Source: GCA-2737725 sp033763995 (lineage in GTDB: Bacteria; Pseudomonadota; Alphaproteobacteria; Rhodospirillales; Rhodospirillaceae). Taken from it: DNA of 64,000 bases. The translations under genes were made by a program, and so were the position numbers. The notes under the pieces were generated by a model. That model made no database searches. It saw only the letters and a list, made by a program, of their open reading frames with translations, and had not been told where the DNA came from. Below, in pieces: positions 17,366 through 25,815 of this stretch (positions within the stretch are counted from its first letter, which is position 1; every line of letters starts with the position of its first letter). Location of the stretch: assembly GCA_033763995.1 (NCBI GenBank), contig JANRJL010000094.1, forward strand, positions 5,119 to 69,118, read 5' to 3'.

Positions 17366-18703
17366 ATGCGCGCCGCCGGTCTGCTCGATCATCCCTTTCG
17401 CGAGGCTTATGCCGCCAAGTTGGGCGCATTGCCGGGGGCGGTGAATGCGTGGGTCGACGGGTTGCGTCAATCGGCGCGCGCCGTGCTCAATATGACCGGC
17501 CTGCCCGGCCCCAAGACCGAGGCTTGGAAATTCACGCCGCTGGGCGACTTGGCGAAAATTCCGTTCATCCCCGCGGCCCTGGCCGACGACGTCGACGTGC
17601 GCAGCGTGCCCATCGGCGTGCCGGTGATTCCGGGCGCCAAACGCATCGTGCTGGTCAACGGCGTGCTGCGCCCCGACCTATCCGATCCGCTCGATGACCG
17701 CGCCGGCCTGCGCATTCAAAGTTTCCGCCAAGCCTTGGCCGGCGATGCCGCGTCGCTCAAGGACACGCTGGGCGGTTTGGCCGGCAGCGGTGCGTTGCCC
17801 TTGGTGGCATTGAACACCGCCTATATGGCCGATGGCATGGTGATCCGCGCCGCGCGCGACGCCGTTTGCGGCTTGGTGCATGTCATTTCCATTGGCGCGG
17901 CCGGGGCTGAGCCCGTGGCCTTCCACCCGCGCCACATGATCGTGCTGGAATCGGGCGCGGCCTTGACGGTGGTTGAAACCCATGTCGGTCTTCCGGGCCA
18001 GATCTATTTGGCCAACCCGGTCACTGAAATCTCTTTGGCCGATCACGCATCGCTGCAGCGCTATGTCGCGGTCGACGAGGACGGCGAGGCGTTTCATTTG
18101 GCCACCACCGCGGTTTCCTTGGCGGCGGGTGCCACGTTCGAGGGGTTCCATCTGGCGCTCGGCGGCGGCAAGGTGCGCCAAGAGGTGCAAGCCGCGCTCC
18201 ATGGTGCCGGGGCGAACTGCCGGATCAACGGCGTTTACGGCCTCTCGGGCAAGACGCACCACGATCTCACGACCACGGTGCATCATTTGGTGCCGCGTGG
18301 AACATCCTCGCAACTGATCAAGGGCGTGGTCGACGATACCTCCCATGCCGTGTTCCAGGGCCGCATCCATGTGGCGCACGATGCCCAGAAAACCGACGCC
18401 CGCCAACTGCACAAGGCGCTGTTCCTCGCCAAGGGCCCGCAGGTGGACTGCAAACCGGAACTTGAGATTTTCGCCGACGACGTGCAGTGCGCGCACGGCG
18501 CCGCCACCGGCGAAATCGACCCCGCGCATCTGTTTTACTTGATGGCGCGCGGCATCGACCGCGACACGGCGCGGGCCATGCTGGTCTCGGGATTCCTCGA
18601 GGAAGCCGTGGACACCATCGGCGCCGAGATCGTGCGCGGCCTGTTCAGCGCCAGCGTGCAAAACTGGCTCAGCCGCCGTGCGTTGGCACAGGTGCGGCCA
18701 TGA
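17366..18703 (+). CDS. sufD: Fe-S cluster assembly protein SufD
   Basis: A 445-residue partner of SufB in the SufBC2D complex. Recognisable regions are PGPKTEAWKFTPLGDLAKIPF at the N-terminus and, in the core, GKTHHDLTTTVHHLVPRGTSSQ, GVVDDTSHAVFQGRIHV, DARQLHKALFLAKG and CKPELEIFADDVQCAHGAATG, the SufD signature. The ATG at 17366 gives a family-like N-terminus; the same frame is open upstream inside sufC but is not homologous. The stop overlaps the sufS start (ATGA). Confidence 0.95.
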   Translation: MRAAGLLDHPFREAYAAKLGALPGAVNAWVDGLRQSARAVLNMTGLPGPKTEAWKFTPLGDLAKIPFIPAALADDVDVRSVPIGVPVIPGAKRIVLVNGVLRPDLSDPLDDRAGLRIQSFRQALAGDAASLKDTLGGLAGSGALPLVALNTAYMADGMVIRAARDAVCGLVHVISIGAAGAEPVAFHPRHMIVLESGAALTVVETHVGLPGQIYLANPVTEISLADHASLQRYVAVDEDGEAFHLATTAVSLAAGATFEGFHLALGGGKVRQEVQAALHGAGANCRINGVYGLSGKTHHDLTTTVHHLVPRGTSSQLIKGVVDDTSHAVFQGRIHVAHDAQKTDARQLHKALFLAKGPQVDCKPELEIFADDVQCAHGAATGEIDPAHLFYLMARGIDRDTARAMLVSGFLEEAVDTIGAEIVRGLFSASVQNWLSRRALAQVRP

Positions 18704-19953
18704 CCGCCGCCGCCAAGATCGCGCCGCGCGCGGCAAGCTTCGACGTCCAGGCCATCCGCCGCGACTTTCCCATTCTGGCGCGCACCGTTCACGGCAAGCC
18801 CCTGGTGTTTTTGGACAGCGCCGCCTCGGCGCAAAAGCCGCGCGCGGTCATCGACGCCATGAGCCGCGCCTTCGAGACCGAATACGCCAACGTTCACCGT
18901 GGCGCCTATTTCCTCAGCGAGCGGGCCACGACGAATTACGAGGCCGCGCGCGAAAAAGTGCGGGCGTTCATCAACGCCAAGAGCGCGTCCGAGATCGTAT
19001 TCACCAAGGGCGCGACCGAGGCAATCAATCTGGTGGCCGCGAGTTACGGCCGCCTCGCGCTCAAACCCGGCGACGAAATCGTGCTCACGGCGCTGGAGCA
19101 CCATTCCAATATCGTGCCGTGGCAGTTGATCCGCGACCAAACCGGCGCCGTCATCAAGGTGGTGCCCATCAACGCCGACGGCAGCGTGAGCATCGACGCC
19201 TTTGCCAAGGCCATCGGACCCAAGACCAAGATCGTGGCCGTGGCCCATGTGTCCAATGTGCTAGGGACCGTGTTGCCGGTGGAGCACATCGTCGAATTGG
19301 CCCATAAGGTCGGCGCGAAAGTACTGATCGATGGCTGCCAGGGCATCGTCCATGAAACCGTCGACGTGAAGGCGCTGGGCTGCGACTTCTACGCCTTCTC
19401 CGGCCACAAGCTCTATGGCCCCAACGGCATCGGCGTGTTGTGGGCGCGCTCCGAACTGCTCGATGCCATGCCACCCTATCAGGGCGGCGGCGAAATGATC
19501 GCCACGGTCAGCTTCGAGCGCAGCACCTGGGCCGAAGCCCCGGCCAAGTTCGAAGCCGGCACGCCGCCGATTGTGCCCGCCATCGGGCTGGGCGCGGCGA
19601 TTGATTATCTCAACGGCATCGACCGCATGGCCGCCGCCTCTCACGAACGCGACTTGCTGGGCTACGCCATGGCCGAATTGCCCAAGGTGCCTGGGGTCAA
19701 GCTTATCGGCACGGCGCAGAACAAAGCCTCGGTGCAGTCCTTCGTCATGGACGGTGCCCATCCGCACGATCTGGCCACGGTGCTCGACCGTTCGGGTGTG
19801 TGCGTGCGCGCCGGCCACCATTGCGCCCAGCCGCTCATGGAGGTGCTGGGGGTGACGGCGACGGCGCGGGCCTCCTTCGGCATCTACAACACGCGCGCCG
19901 AAGTCGATGCACTGGTCGCGGCGCTGCACAAGGCGCGGGAGCTGCTGCTATGA
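18700..19953 (+). CDS. sufS: Cysteine desulfurase SufS
   Basis: A 417-residue PLP enzyme that releases sulfur from cysteine as a persulfide for cluster building. The PLP Lys is Lys237 in FSGHKLYGPNGIG, and the persulfide-carrying Cys is Cys375 in VRAGHHCAQPLM, the short-loop SufS form. The stretches HRGAYFLSERAT and TKGATEAINLVA are also typical. Its ATG overlaps the sufD stop, and its own stop overlaps the start of the SufU-like gene, so translation is coupled along the operon. Confidence 0.96.
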   Translation: MTAAAKIAPRAASFDVQAIRRDFPILARTVHGKPLVFLDSAASAQKPRAVIDAMSRAFETEYANVHRGAYFLSERATTNYEAAREKVRAFINAKSASEIVFTKGATEAINLVAASYGRLALKPGDEIVLTALEHHSNIVPWQLIRDQTGAVIKVVPINADGSVSIDAFAKAIGPKTKIVAVAHVSNVLGTVLPVEHIVELAHKVGAKVLIDGCQGIVHETVDVKALGCDFYAFSGHKLYGPNGIGVLWARSELLDAMPPYQGGGEMIATVSFERSTWAEAPAKFEAGTPPIVPAIGLGAAIDYLNGIDRMAAASHERDLLGYAMAELPKVPGVKLIGTAQNKASVQSFVMDGAHPHDLATVLDRSGVCVRAGHHCAQPLMEVLGVTATARASFGIYNTRAEVDALVAALHKARELLL

Positions 19954-20465
19954 GCGCCCTCGCCGCCGCGGATAACGACGCCGACGACCTGAAAGCCCTG
20001 TATCAGGAGATGATCCTCGAGCACGGCAAGCATCCGCGCAATGCGCGGCTGGTCGAGCACGCGACATGCACGGCCAAGGGCAACAACCCGTTGTGCGGCG
20101 ACAAGCTCACCGTCACCGCGCGCGTTTTGCCCGACGGCACGCTCGAAGATCTGGCCGCCGAAGGCAAGGGGTGCGCCATCTCGATTGCTTCGGCGTCGAT
20201 GATGACCGAGGCCCTGAAGGGTCAAAGCGTGGACACCGCGCGCCGTCTGTTCAACGCCGTGCATGATCTTTGCATGGGCAAGTCGGACGTGGCCGCCGCC
20301 AAGGCGCTGGTTCCCGACGCGCTCGCCGATCAGGTGGACCGCCTGGCCGCGCTCAGCGGCGTGCGCCAATTTCCCGTGCGCGTGAAATGCGCCACCTTGC
20401 CGTGGCACACCCTGTTGTCGTGCCTCGACGGTCGCGGCGAGGCCACGACCGAGAAGACCCATTGA
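19950..20465 (+). CDS. sufU: SufU/IscU-like sulfur acceptor protein
   Basis: A 171-residue zinc-type sulfur-transfer protein paired with SufS, in place of SufE. The three conserved Cys are present: Cys49 in NPLCGD, Cys75 in GKGCAIS and Cys147 in VKCATLPW. The insert between the second and third Cys is of SufU type. It overlaps sufS by four bases (ATGA) and is followed after six bases by sufT. The persulfide is passed from Cys375 of SufS to this protein in the related Bacillus system. Confidence 0.92.
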   Translation: MSALAAADNDADDLKALYQEMILEHGKHPRNARLVEHATCTAKGNNPLCGDKLTVTARVLPDGTLEDLAAEGKGCAISIASASMMTEALKGQSVDTARRLFNAVHDLCMGKSDVAAAKALVPDALADQVDRLAALSGVRQFPVRVKCATLPWHTLLSCLDGRGEATTEKTH

Positions 20466-20471
20466 CGCGCC

Positions 20472-20915
20472 ATGACCGACACTGAACAAGACACCCGCAA
20501 GATCGAAGGTTCCGCCATGATGCCGCCCTACAACATGCCCGCCAGCGAGGGTGAACCGCCCAAGGAAGGCGACCAGATCACCTCGGGCCAGCCGCTCGCG
20601 CCCGGCACGTCGGTGGCGAGCGAGGATTCCGTGGTGGAGGCCTTGCGCACGGTGTTCGATCCGGAAATCCCGGTGAACATTTACGATTTGGGCCTGATCT
20701 ACGACCTCAAGATCAAGGACAACGGCGACGCCGACATTCTCATGACCCTGACGGCGCCGGCCTGCCCCGTGGCGGGCACGCTGCCGCAGGAAGTCGCCGA
20801 CAAGGTGGCCGCGGTGCACGGCATCGGCGAGGTGGCGGTGACCATCACGTGGGATCCGCCGTGGACCCAAGCCAATATGTCCGAGGTCGCTCGCGTGGCC
20901 CTGGACATGTTTTGA
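20472..20915 (+). CDS. sufT: SUF system protein SufT (MIP18/DUF59 family)
   Basis: A 147-residue protein: a Pro/Gly-rich N-terminal extension of about 50 residues, then a MIP18 domain with LRTVFDPEIPVNIYDLGLIYDL and LTAPACPVAGTLPQEV. Known relatives help mature Fe-S proteins when demand is high, and the Cys of APACPVAG is the conserved family residue. It sits between the SufU-like and A-type carrier genes. Confidence 0.9.
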   Translation: MTDTEQDTRKIEGSAMMPPYNMPASEGEPPKEGDQITSGQPLAPGTSVASEDSVVEALRTVFDPEIPVNIYDLGLIYDLKIKDNGDADILMTLTAPACPVAGTLPQEVADKVAAVHGIGEVAVTITWDPPWTQANMSEVARVALDMF

Positions 20916-20968
20916 CCAACTCTGGCGAGCCTGTGACACGACGCTTATATATGCGCTAACATGGTGCG

Positions 20969-21367
20969 ATGATGAACGACATGACCCCACCGCAAGTCGC
21001 GATCAAGTCCGAGGCCAAGTCGCCCCGGGCCAAGCCGCCCGCGGCCATCACCCTGACGGAGCGGGCGGCCGAGCGCGTGCGCACGCTCATCGCCAAGGCC
21101 ACCAAGCCGGTGCTGGGCTTGCGCGTCGGCGTGAACGCCAAGGGCTGCTCGGGCATGTCCTATGTCGTCGAGTACGCCGAGGAGCAACGCAAGTTCGAGG
21201 ACGTGGTGGAACAACACGGCGTGAAGCTGTTCATCGACCCCACGGCGGTGATGTATCTGCTCGGCAGCGAGTTGGATTACGTCGAAGACAAGCTGCACAG
21301 CGGCTTCGTGTTCACCAATCCCAACGAAAAAGGCCGTTGCGGCTGCGGGGAAAGCTTTACGATATAG
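20969..21367 (+). CDS. sufA: A-type Fe-S carrier SufA (HesB/IscA family)
   Basis: A 132-residue cluster carrier. The three conserved cysteines are Cys60 in NAKGCSGMSY and Cys124 and Cys126 in GRCGCGESF. An N-terminal extension rich in Lys and Pro (about 1-27) precedes the domain. It lies 53 bases after sufT; that gap has an AT-rich patch (TTATATATG), so a secondary promoter is possible. It closes the SUF operon. A non-coding repeat and a convergent receiver gene follow. Confidence 0.92.
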   Translation: MMNDMTPPQVAIKSEAKSPRAKPPAAITLTERAAERVRTLIAKATKPVLGLRVGVNAKGCSGMSYVVEYAEEQRKFEDVVEQHGVKLFIDPTAVMYLLGSELDYVEDKLHSGFVFTNPNEKGRCGCGESFTI

Positions 21368-21369
21368 AG

Positions 21370-21475
21370 CTAAATCCAATCGAACCGAATCACCGGTTCG
21401 CAATAACCTTCAATGGTTGGTCGCATTTTCCACGCCAACCGCTTCACACTTGTCGGGAAAATGCTCCAGCCACTG
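21370..21475 (-). repeat. Non-coding repeat, copy A (inverted relative to 22260-22443)
   Basis: Read on the minus strand it begins GAGCATTTTCCCGA, continues CAAGTGTGAAGCGGTTGGC, then GGAAAATGCGACC, and ends near AGCTCT. A second, longer copy lies at 22260-22443 on the plus strand. The two bracket the receiver and HIG1 genes. Similar GAGCATTTTC elements are widespread in alphaproteobacteria, but I did not compare them. Confidence 0.6.
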
Positions 21476-21479
21476 GTGA

Positions 21480-21857
21480 TCAGGCTTTCGCCATCACCTT
21501 CTCGATTTCGGCCAGCAGCTTGACGGGATGGACGGGCTTGAACAATACGTTCATGCGCCCTTCGATGTAGTCGTCATCGTCCTCAACCAGTTGCTCGAAG
21601 CGGTCCGGCTGCCCGGTGACGAAAATGATGTTCACGCCCGGCGCGGCGGTCTTGGCTTCCTCGCGAAACTCAAGCCCGCCCATGGTCGGCATCATGACGT
21701 CCACCACGGCGACGTCGCAGCTTTTTTTCCGCAGCTTGCCGAGAGCGTCTTCGCCATCGGTGGCTTCGACCACCTCATAGCCGCGCTGGCTGAGCAGCTC
21801 GACGAAGGACTCGCGAACCAAGACGTTGTCTTCGATCACCAGGACGCGACCCAACAT
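21480..21857 (-). CDS. Single-domain response regulator (CheY-like receiver)
   Basis: A 125-residue stand-alone receiver. The acidic pocket is in VLVIEDN, the phospho-acceptor is Asp53 in VAVVDVMMP, the Thr of FVTGQ and the Lys of LFKPVHPVKL complete the site. There is no output domain, so it must act through a partner protein or as a phosphate sink. The ATG at 21857 has an AAGGAA ribosome site; a longer start at 21893 adds a non-homologous leader. It is convergent with sufA and divergent from the HIG1 gene; no kinase gene lies beside it. The acidic DDDDYIEGR loop before the Lys is unusual. Confidence 0.88.
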   Translation of the reverse strand: MLGRVLVIEDNVLVRESFVELLSQRGYEVVEATDGEDALGKLRKKSCDVAVVDVMMPTMGGLEFREEAKTAAPGVNIIFVTGQPDRFEQLVEDDDDYIEGRMNVLFKPVHPVKLLAEIEKVMAKA

Positions 21858-22039
21858 GGCGAGTTCCTTCGACGAATATGATCCGGTACCCATTGTTTTT
21901 TCTCATGACCGGCAAGTCAAGCGACTGGGAGTATGCGTATAAGAGATAGGCAACCCGCGGTCGTGGGTGGCCACAATCAGTGGTTATTGATCTTGCCCCT
22001 GCAACGGGTAGGGCGTAATCATGAACTTGTAGGAGCTTT

Positions 22040-22261
22040 GTGGCCGCCATGCTCATCACCATTCTCAACGTCCTGCTCGGGTTCGCCATGATCGCGGTGC
22101 TGGTGGTCTTGGCGACCGGCGTCGTCAGCTTTGCCGTGGGCGGCGACTTCAACCGCAAATACGCCAACAAGCTGATGCAACTGCGCGTGGCCACCCAGGC
22201 CTTCGCCGTCCTCATGCTGCTGTTGCGTGTTCTGGCCCAAAACTGGGCGGCGCCCAACTAG
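22040..22261 (+). CDS. HIG1-domain twin-transmembrane protein
   Basis: A 73-residue inner-membrane protein with helices at about 5-30 and 49-67 flanking the conserved FNRKYANKLMQLRVATQAFAV. This matches the hypoxia-induced HIG1 family common in alphaproteobacteria, whose mitochondrial relatives (Rcf1) associate with cytochrome oxidase. No oxidase genes are near. An AGGAG site at 22031-22035 is four bases from the GTG start; an ATG nine bases further in is an alternative. Confidence 0.85.
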   Translation: MAAMLITILNVLLGFAMIAVLVVLATGVVSFAVGGDFNRKYANKLMQLRVATQAFAVLMLLLRVLAQNWAAPN

Positions 22262-22443
22262 AGCATTTTCCCGATCCTCCTTCGCTGCTGCGCAGCTTCG
22301 GAGGACCAGTATCTGAACCCGCCGAAGCCTCGGCGAAGGCGGGCAAGTGGGAACCGGTTGGCCCAAGGAAACAAGTCGGTGAAAATGCGACCGACTAAAA
22401 GTGGTTATCGAGCACTTTTGATTCGATCTGCTCGAATTTGATT
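22260..22443 (+). repeat. Non-coding repeat, copy B, with an inserted double-hairpin segment
   Basis: It starts AGAGCATTTTCCCGA, is interrupted from about 22276 to 22345, and resumes CAAGTGGGAACCGGTTGGC ... GTGAAAATGCGACCGAC. Compared with copy A at 21370-21475, the interruption is an insertion holding two hairpins, one of them CCCGCC...GGCGGG. It fills the gap between the HIG1 gene and the TauE-like gene; no gene is seen in it. Confidence 0.6.
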
Positions 22444-23280
22444 CTAGAGTCTCGCCAGCATCCGCACGGCCGTCGCGACGAGAAACAACGCAAAGGCCCA
22501 GCGCAAGACCGGCCCGAACGCGGCGTGGGCCAGGCGCGTCCCCCAGGGCGCCGAGACGAATGTGATGGCGGCGATCAGCGCGAAGCCGATCAGATTGACA
22601 TAACCGATATTTCCGGGGGGCAAACCGTCGTGGCCCCAGCCCCCGATGATATAGCCCGTGGCCGCGGGCAGGGCGATGACCAGCCCGAACACCGCCGAGG
22701 TGCCGATCGCGCGGTGGATGGGAAACTTCAGGAAACTCAAGATCGGCACCGTCAGCGTGCCGCCGCCGATGCCCATCAACGCCGAGAAAAATCCGATGAC
22801 GCCGCCGACCATGCCGGCCCAAGGCTGGTGCAACGGCGGGCCTTCGGCGGGTTGAGCGTGGACGGTGCGCGGCCGCACCAGATCGACCGCCACCAGCAGC
22901 GCGATCACGCCGAACACCAAGCTTAGGCTGCGCCCGTCGATCAAGTTGGCGGCGACGGCGCCCATGAGCGCGCCCATGCCGATGAACGGCGCCCAGGCGC
23001 GCACCAGCGACGTGTCCACGGCGCCGCGCCTGGCATGGGCCCGGGCCGAGGCTATGGCGGTCGGGATGATGGTGGCGAGCGAGGTGCCCACGGCCACGTG
23101 CATGCGCACGTCCTCAGCCACGCCTAGCGTGGCCAGCACGTTGTAAAGCACCGGCACGATGACGATGCCGCCGCCCACGCCCAACAGGCCGGCCAGCACG
23201 CCGGCGGCCAGCCCGGTGACGATCAGGCCCGCGATCAATCCGATCAGAAATGTCGCGTCGGCGGCGAGGAGGGACTGCAC
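22444..23280 (-). CDS. TauE/SafE-family permease
   Basis: A 278-residue inner-membrane protein with seven or eight helices. The family motif is repeated: GVLAGLLGVGGGIVIVPVL near the N-terminus and GFFSALMGIGGGTLTVPIL in the second half, the internal duplication typical of these sulfite, sulfonate or other anion exporters. The substrate cannot be assigned; no sulfonate genes are nearby. It is transcribed leftward. The gap upstream is filled by a composite hairpin element. Confidence 0.88.
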   Translation of the reverse strand: MQSLLAADATFLIGLIAGLIVTGLAAGVLAGLLGVGGGIVIVPVLYNVLATLGVAEDVRMHVAVGTSLATIIPTAIASARAHARRGAVDTSLVRAWAPFIGMGALMGAVAANLIDGRSLSLVFGVIALLVAVDLVRPRTVHAQPAEGPPLHQPWAGMVGGVIGFFSALMGIGGGTLTVPILSFLKFPIHRAIGTSAVFGLVIALPAATGYIIGGWGHDGLPPGNIGYVNLIGFALIAAITFVSAPWGTRLAHAAFGPVLRWAFALFLVATAVRMLARL

Positions 23281-23304
23281 GGGGCCGGTCGCGGTCCGCG
23301 CGGA

Positions 23305-23474
23305 CTAGTGGTCCGATTCTAACATTCGCATCCCATTTCGGCGCACGATTTTTGCGAATGTTAGAATCATAATGACCACTACCAACCATATGTTTCTAGG
23401 GGAGCTTTGGATTTGACATTCGCTTCGCGGTTTCGTTGCTATCAGGATAGCGAATGTCAAATCCGCTCCACTAG
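23305..23474. repeat. Composite element of two long hairpins with terminal inverted repeats
   Basis: The outer ends are CTAGTGG (23305-23311) and CCACTAG (23468-23474). Inside are two perfect inverted repeats: GATTCTAACATTCGC (from 23315) with GCGAATGTTAGAATC (to 23368), and GGATTTGACATTCGCT (23409-23424) with AGCGAATGTCAAATCC (23449-23464). Both arms share the core ACATTCGC. The right end overlaps the TAG stop of the neighbouring minus-strand gene. It looks like a small non-autonomous mobile element or a nested pair of them. Confidence 0.75.
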
Positions 23475-24322
23475 ACGAAGGCCGGGCGCTCGGGCCGATA
23501 GACGACCTTGTTGGCGCGCTCGAAGTTCTCGATGGCTTCCATCAAGTCGCGCCGGCGGTTGCGCGTGGCCTGCACCTGCGACGGCGAAATGTTGGATTGG
23601 GCGATTTTGTTCTTGGCCACCAACTCCTGCACGCGGTCGAGGAACGACTTGAGCGTCAGGGTTTCCATGATATCGGCGCAGAAGCTGATGAAATGGCTGA
23701 GCCGCACCGGCTTTTGCGGCGTGGGGTGATAAACCGAAATGGCGAAGGATCCGGACTTGCGGTCGCGCCGTTCCAAGATCGCGGCGCGGTGATAGGACGA
23801 GAAGGGCTGGAACACGAACGCCGTCTGGGTGTCGTGCTCGACGACATAATCTTCCGAGTGGCCGACGAAATCGTTGGTGGCCTTCAGCACCATGTCGTCG
23901 GTGACTTCGGCCCCCAGCGCGATGTGTTCCAGCGCGTCGACGGCATCCTTGGTTTCGCGGGTGGTGAACTCGGTCTTGCCGCCGATGTGCAGCGAGACCC
24001 AGTTGTCGGGGTTGTAGTCGCTCTCGTAGGCCGACACCTTGCGCGCCCAGTAGGCTTCCCAGTCCAGCGCGCCGGCGTCGTGGATCAAGCCCTCGTCGCG
24101 GCGGAATTCGTCGATCACCAGCGAGGTCATGCGCAAGGTGCTGGGCACGTTCTGGCCGCGCACCACGACGGTGATGTTGTAGACCGTCGTCTTGATGGGA
24201 ATGGTCACGCGGTTGCTGCGCAGCACCAACACCGGCTCGTCGCCGTCCCCATCGTTGCCGGCGGAAAAGCGGTGAACCGTCGATTTCTCGCGGTAGAGCG
24301 TGATGGTGCCGATGTCCATCAT
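23471..24322 (-). CDS. Conserved hypothetical protein, 283 aa
   Basis: No family recognised. The protein has no signal peptide or membrane segment, begins MMDIGTITLYREKST and looks soluble and cytosolic. It is mixed alpha/beta, with a beta-rich first third (VTIPIKTTVYNITVVVRGQ), an aromatic-rich middle (WEAYWARKVSAYESDYNPDNW) and a charged helical C-terminal third (RNRRRDLMEAIENFERANK). Codon use resembles its neighbours, so it is likely a real gene. The stop codon lies in the right end of the composite hairpin element. An AT-rich, apparently gene-free gap (24323-24473) separates it from the amidohydrolase gene. Confidence 0.7.
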   Translation of the reverse strand: MMDIGTITLYREKSTVHRFSAGNDGDGDEPVLVLRSNRVTIPIKTTVYNITVVVRGQNVPSTLRMTSLVIDEFRRDEGLIHDAGALDWEAYWARKVSAYESDYNPDNWVSLHIGGKTEFTTRETKDAVDALEHIALGAEVTDDMVLKATNDFVGHSEDYVVEHDTQTAFVFQPFSSYHRAAILERRDRKSGSFAISVYHPTPQKPVRLSHFISFCADIMETLTLKSFLDRVQELVAKNKIAQSNISPSQVQATRNRRRDLMEAIENFERANKVVYRPERPAFV

Positions 24323-24473
24323 GGAATCAATGCGACGTCCTGAAAGCCAACCCAGCGATATCCATTAACTGCATGATTCGCATAAAGAAATTACTTTCTG
24401 GCGCCCCGAGTGTCATAATTTTACATCTAAAGATGAATATCGATCAACTATAATCGCCGAATAATTGTAATTC

Positions 24474-25400
24474 CTATTCGGCGCTGAGGCGCTGGTAATG
24501 CAGCGCGCTGGTCGCTCCCGCCACGCCCGCCGCCAGGGCCTGGGCCATGCCGCGCAGGTCGGCGCGCAGCTTGGCGAAACCGGCGCGGCGCTGCAGCGTG
24601 GCTTCGTCCATGTAGATGGCGCGGTTGATCTCGATCTGCACGGCATGAATGCCGTTGGCCGGATCGCCGTAATGCTGCGTGGTGAAGCCGCCGGCGTAGG
24701 GGTTGTTGCGCAGCAGCCGGTAGCCCAACCCGCGCAGGGACTCCTCGATGGCGTCGGTCACCAGCGGATGGCACGACAACCCCGAACGGTCGCCCAGCAC
24801 CATGTCGACGCGCTGGGGCGCGCTGTCCTCGCCCAGGGGCAATCCCGACGACGGCATGGAGTGGCAGTCGATCAGCACGCAAAATCCGAACCGGTCATGG
24901 ACGCGGTTGATCATGGCCCGCACCGCGCGGTGATAGGGCTGGTAGAACACCGCCAGCCGCCGCTCGACCTCGTCGAACGACAGCTTGCCCCGGTAGATCT
25001 CGCGCCGCGTGGCCACGATGCGCGCGACCGTGCCCAGGCCCGCCGCCACCCGCGCCGAGGCGGTGTTGACGAAGGGCGGCAAGGGGCCGTCGAACATCTC
25101 GGGGTCCAGTTCGTAGGGCTCGCGGTTGACGTCGAGGTAGGCGCGCGGCAGCAGCGCCTTGACCAGGGGCGCGCCCAGGTCCGTCACGTCGGCGAACAGC
25201 TCGTCGACGTAGCAATCCTCCGACTTGCGCAACGCCGCGAGATCGAGGCTGGAGGCGCCGATGAACTCGGCCGGATAGGTGCGCCCCGAATGCGGCGAGG
25301 CGAACACCAGCGGCACGCGCAGATCAGGCGGCATCAGCACCGCCACCGCCTCGTCATTGGCGGGCTGGTCAGGATAGGCGCGGGTGGTCTCGGAACTCAT
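24474..25400 (-). CDS. N-formylglutamate amidohydrolase family protein
   Basis: A 308-residue enzyme of the HutG-type family that hydrolyses N-formylglutamate, or related N-acyl amino acids, to formate and glutamate. Typical stretches are VPLVFASPHSGRTYP, KSEDCYVDELF, YLDVNREPYELDP, VLIDCHSMPS and VQIEINRAIYMDE; the His and Glu residues in these are likely zinc ligands. The start at 25400 matches the family N-terminus, and longer starts upstream read into the gap before the tRNA gene. No other histidine-degradation genes are present, so a pathway role is not proven. Confidence 0.88.
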   Translation of the reverse strand: MSSETTRAYPDQPANDEAVAVLMPPDLRVPLVFASPHSGRTYPAEFIGASSLDLAALRKSEDCYVDELFADVTDLGAPLVKALLPRAYLDVNREPYELDPEMFDGPLPPFVNTASARVAAGLGTVARIVATRREIYRGKLSFDEVERRLAVFYQPYHRAVRAMINRVHDRFGFCVLIDCHSMPSSGLPLGEDSAPQRVDMVLGDRSGLSCHPLVTDAIEESLRGLGYRLLRNNPYAGGFTTQHYGDPANGIHAVQIEINRAIYMDEATLQRRAGFAKLRADLRGMAQALAAGVAGATSALHYQRLSAE

Positions 25401-25605
25401 CGACGCGACATACTCCCGGCGTGTTGGCGGGTCCCCAAGGGAACCGATATTAACCGCTGGCGGGCCGCCTGCAACCTGAGCAAACCCCAGGTAAACAGCG
25501 CCTTTCGGCAGCGCGGCGCGCGGCGGACGGCCCCTTGCCAAGGCGGGGCCGACTGGCTAAACAACGCACCTCTTGCGGGCCTCGTTGCCGGGGCCCGATC
25601 ACGGC

Positions 25606-25680
25606 GCGCTCTTAGCTCAGCGGTAGAGCACTACCTTGACATGGTAGGGGCCACAGGTTCGATCCCTGTAGAGCGCACCA
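25606..25680 (+). tRNA. tRNA-Val(GAC)
   Basis: A 75-base cloverleaf with CCA encoded. Acceptor stem GCGCTCT pairs with AGAGCGC; the D-arm is GCTCAGCGGTAGAGC; the anticodon stem CTACC/GGTAG closes loop TTGACAT, giving anticodon GAC; the T-arm is ACAGG-TTCGATC-CCTGT. A degenerate copy of its 3' half lies at 28371-28420. Confidence 0.97.
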
Positions 25681-25779
25681 TTTTCCACCTGGGCGCTTTT
25701 TTGTCTTACCGGCTCACGCTGTTCGCCGGCGGGCCCAGGTGAGCGCCCCATCCCCCACCACCGGCCGAAGAGAGTTGGC

Positions 25780-25806
25780 GGCCCCGCCCGCCGGTCGAGC
25801 GGGGCC
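25780..25806 (-). terminator. Possible terminator after the TonB-receptor gene
   Basis: GGCCCCGC and GCGGGGCC form an eight-base stem just past the stop of the leftward receptor gene at 25816. There is no T-run after it on the minus strand, so intrinsic termination is uncertain. Confidence 0.4.
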
Positions 25807-25815
25807 CATCATGCG

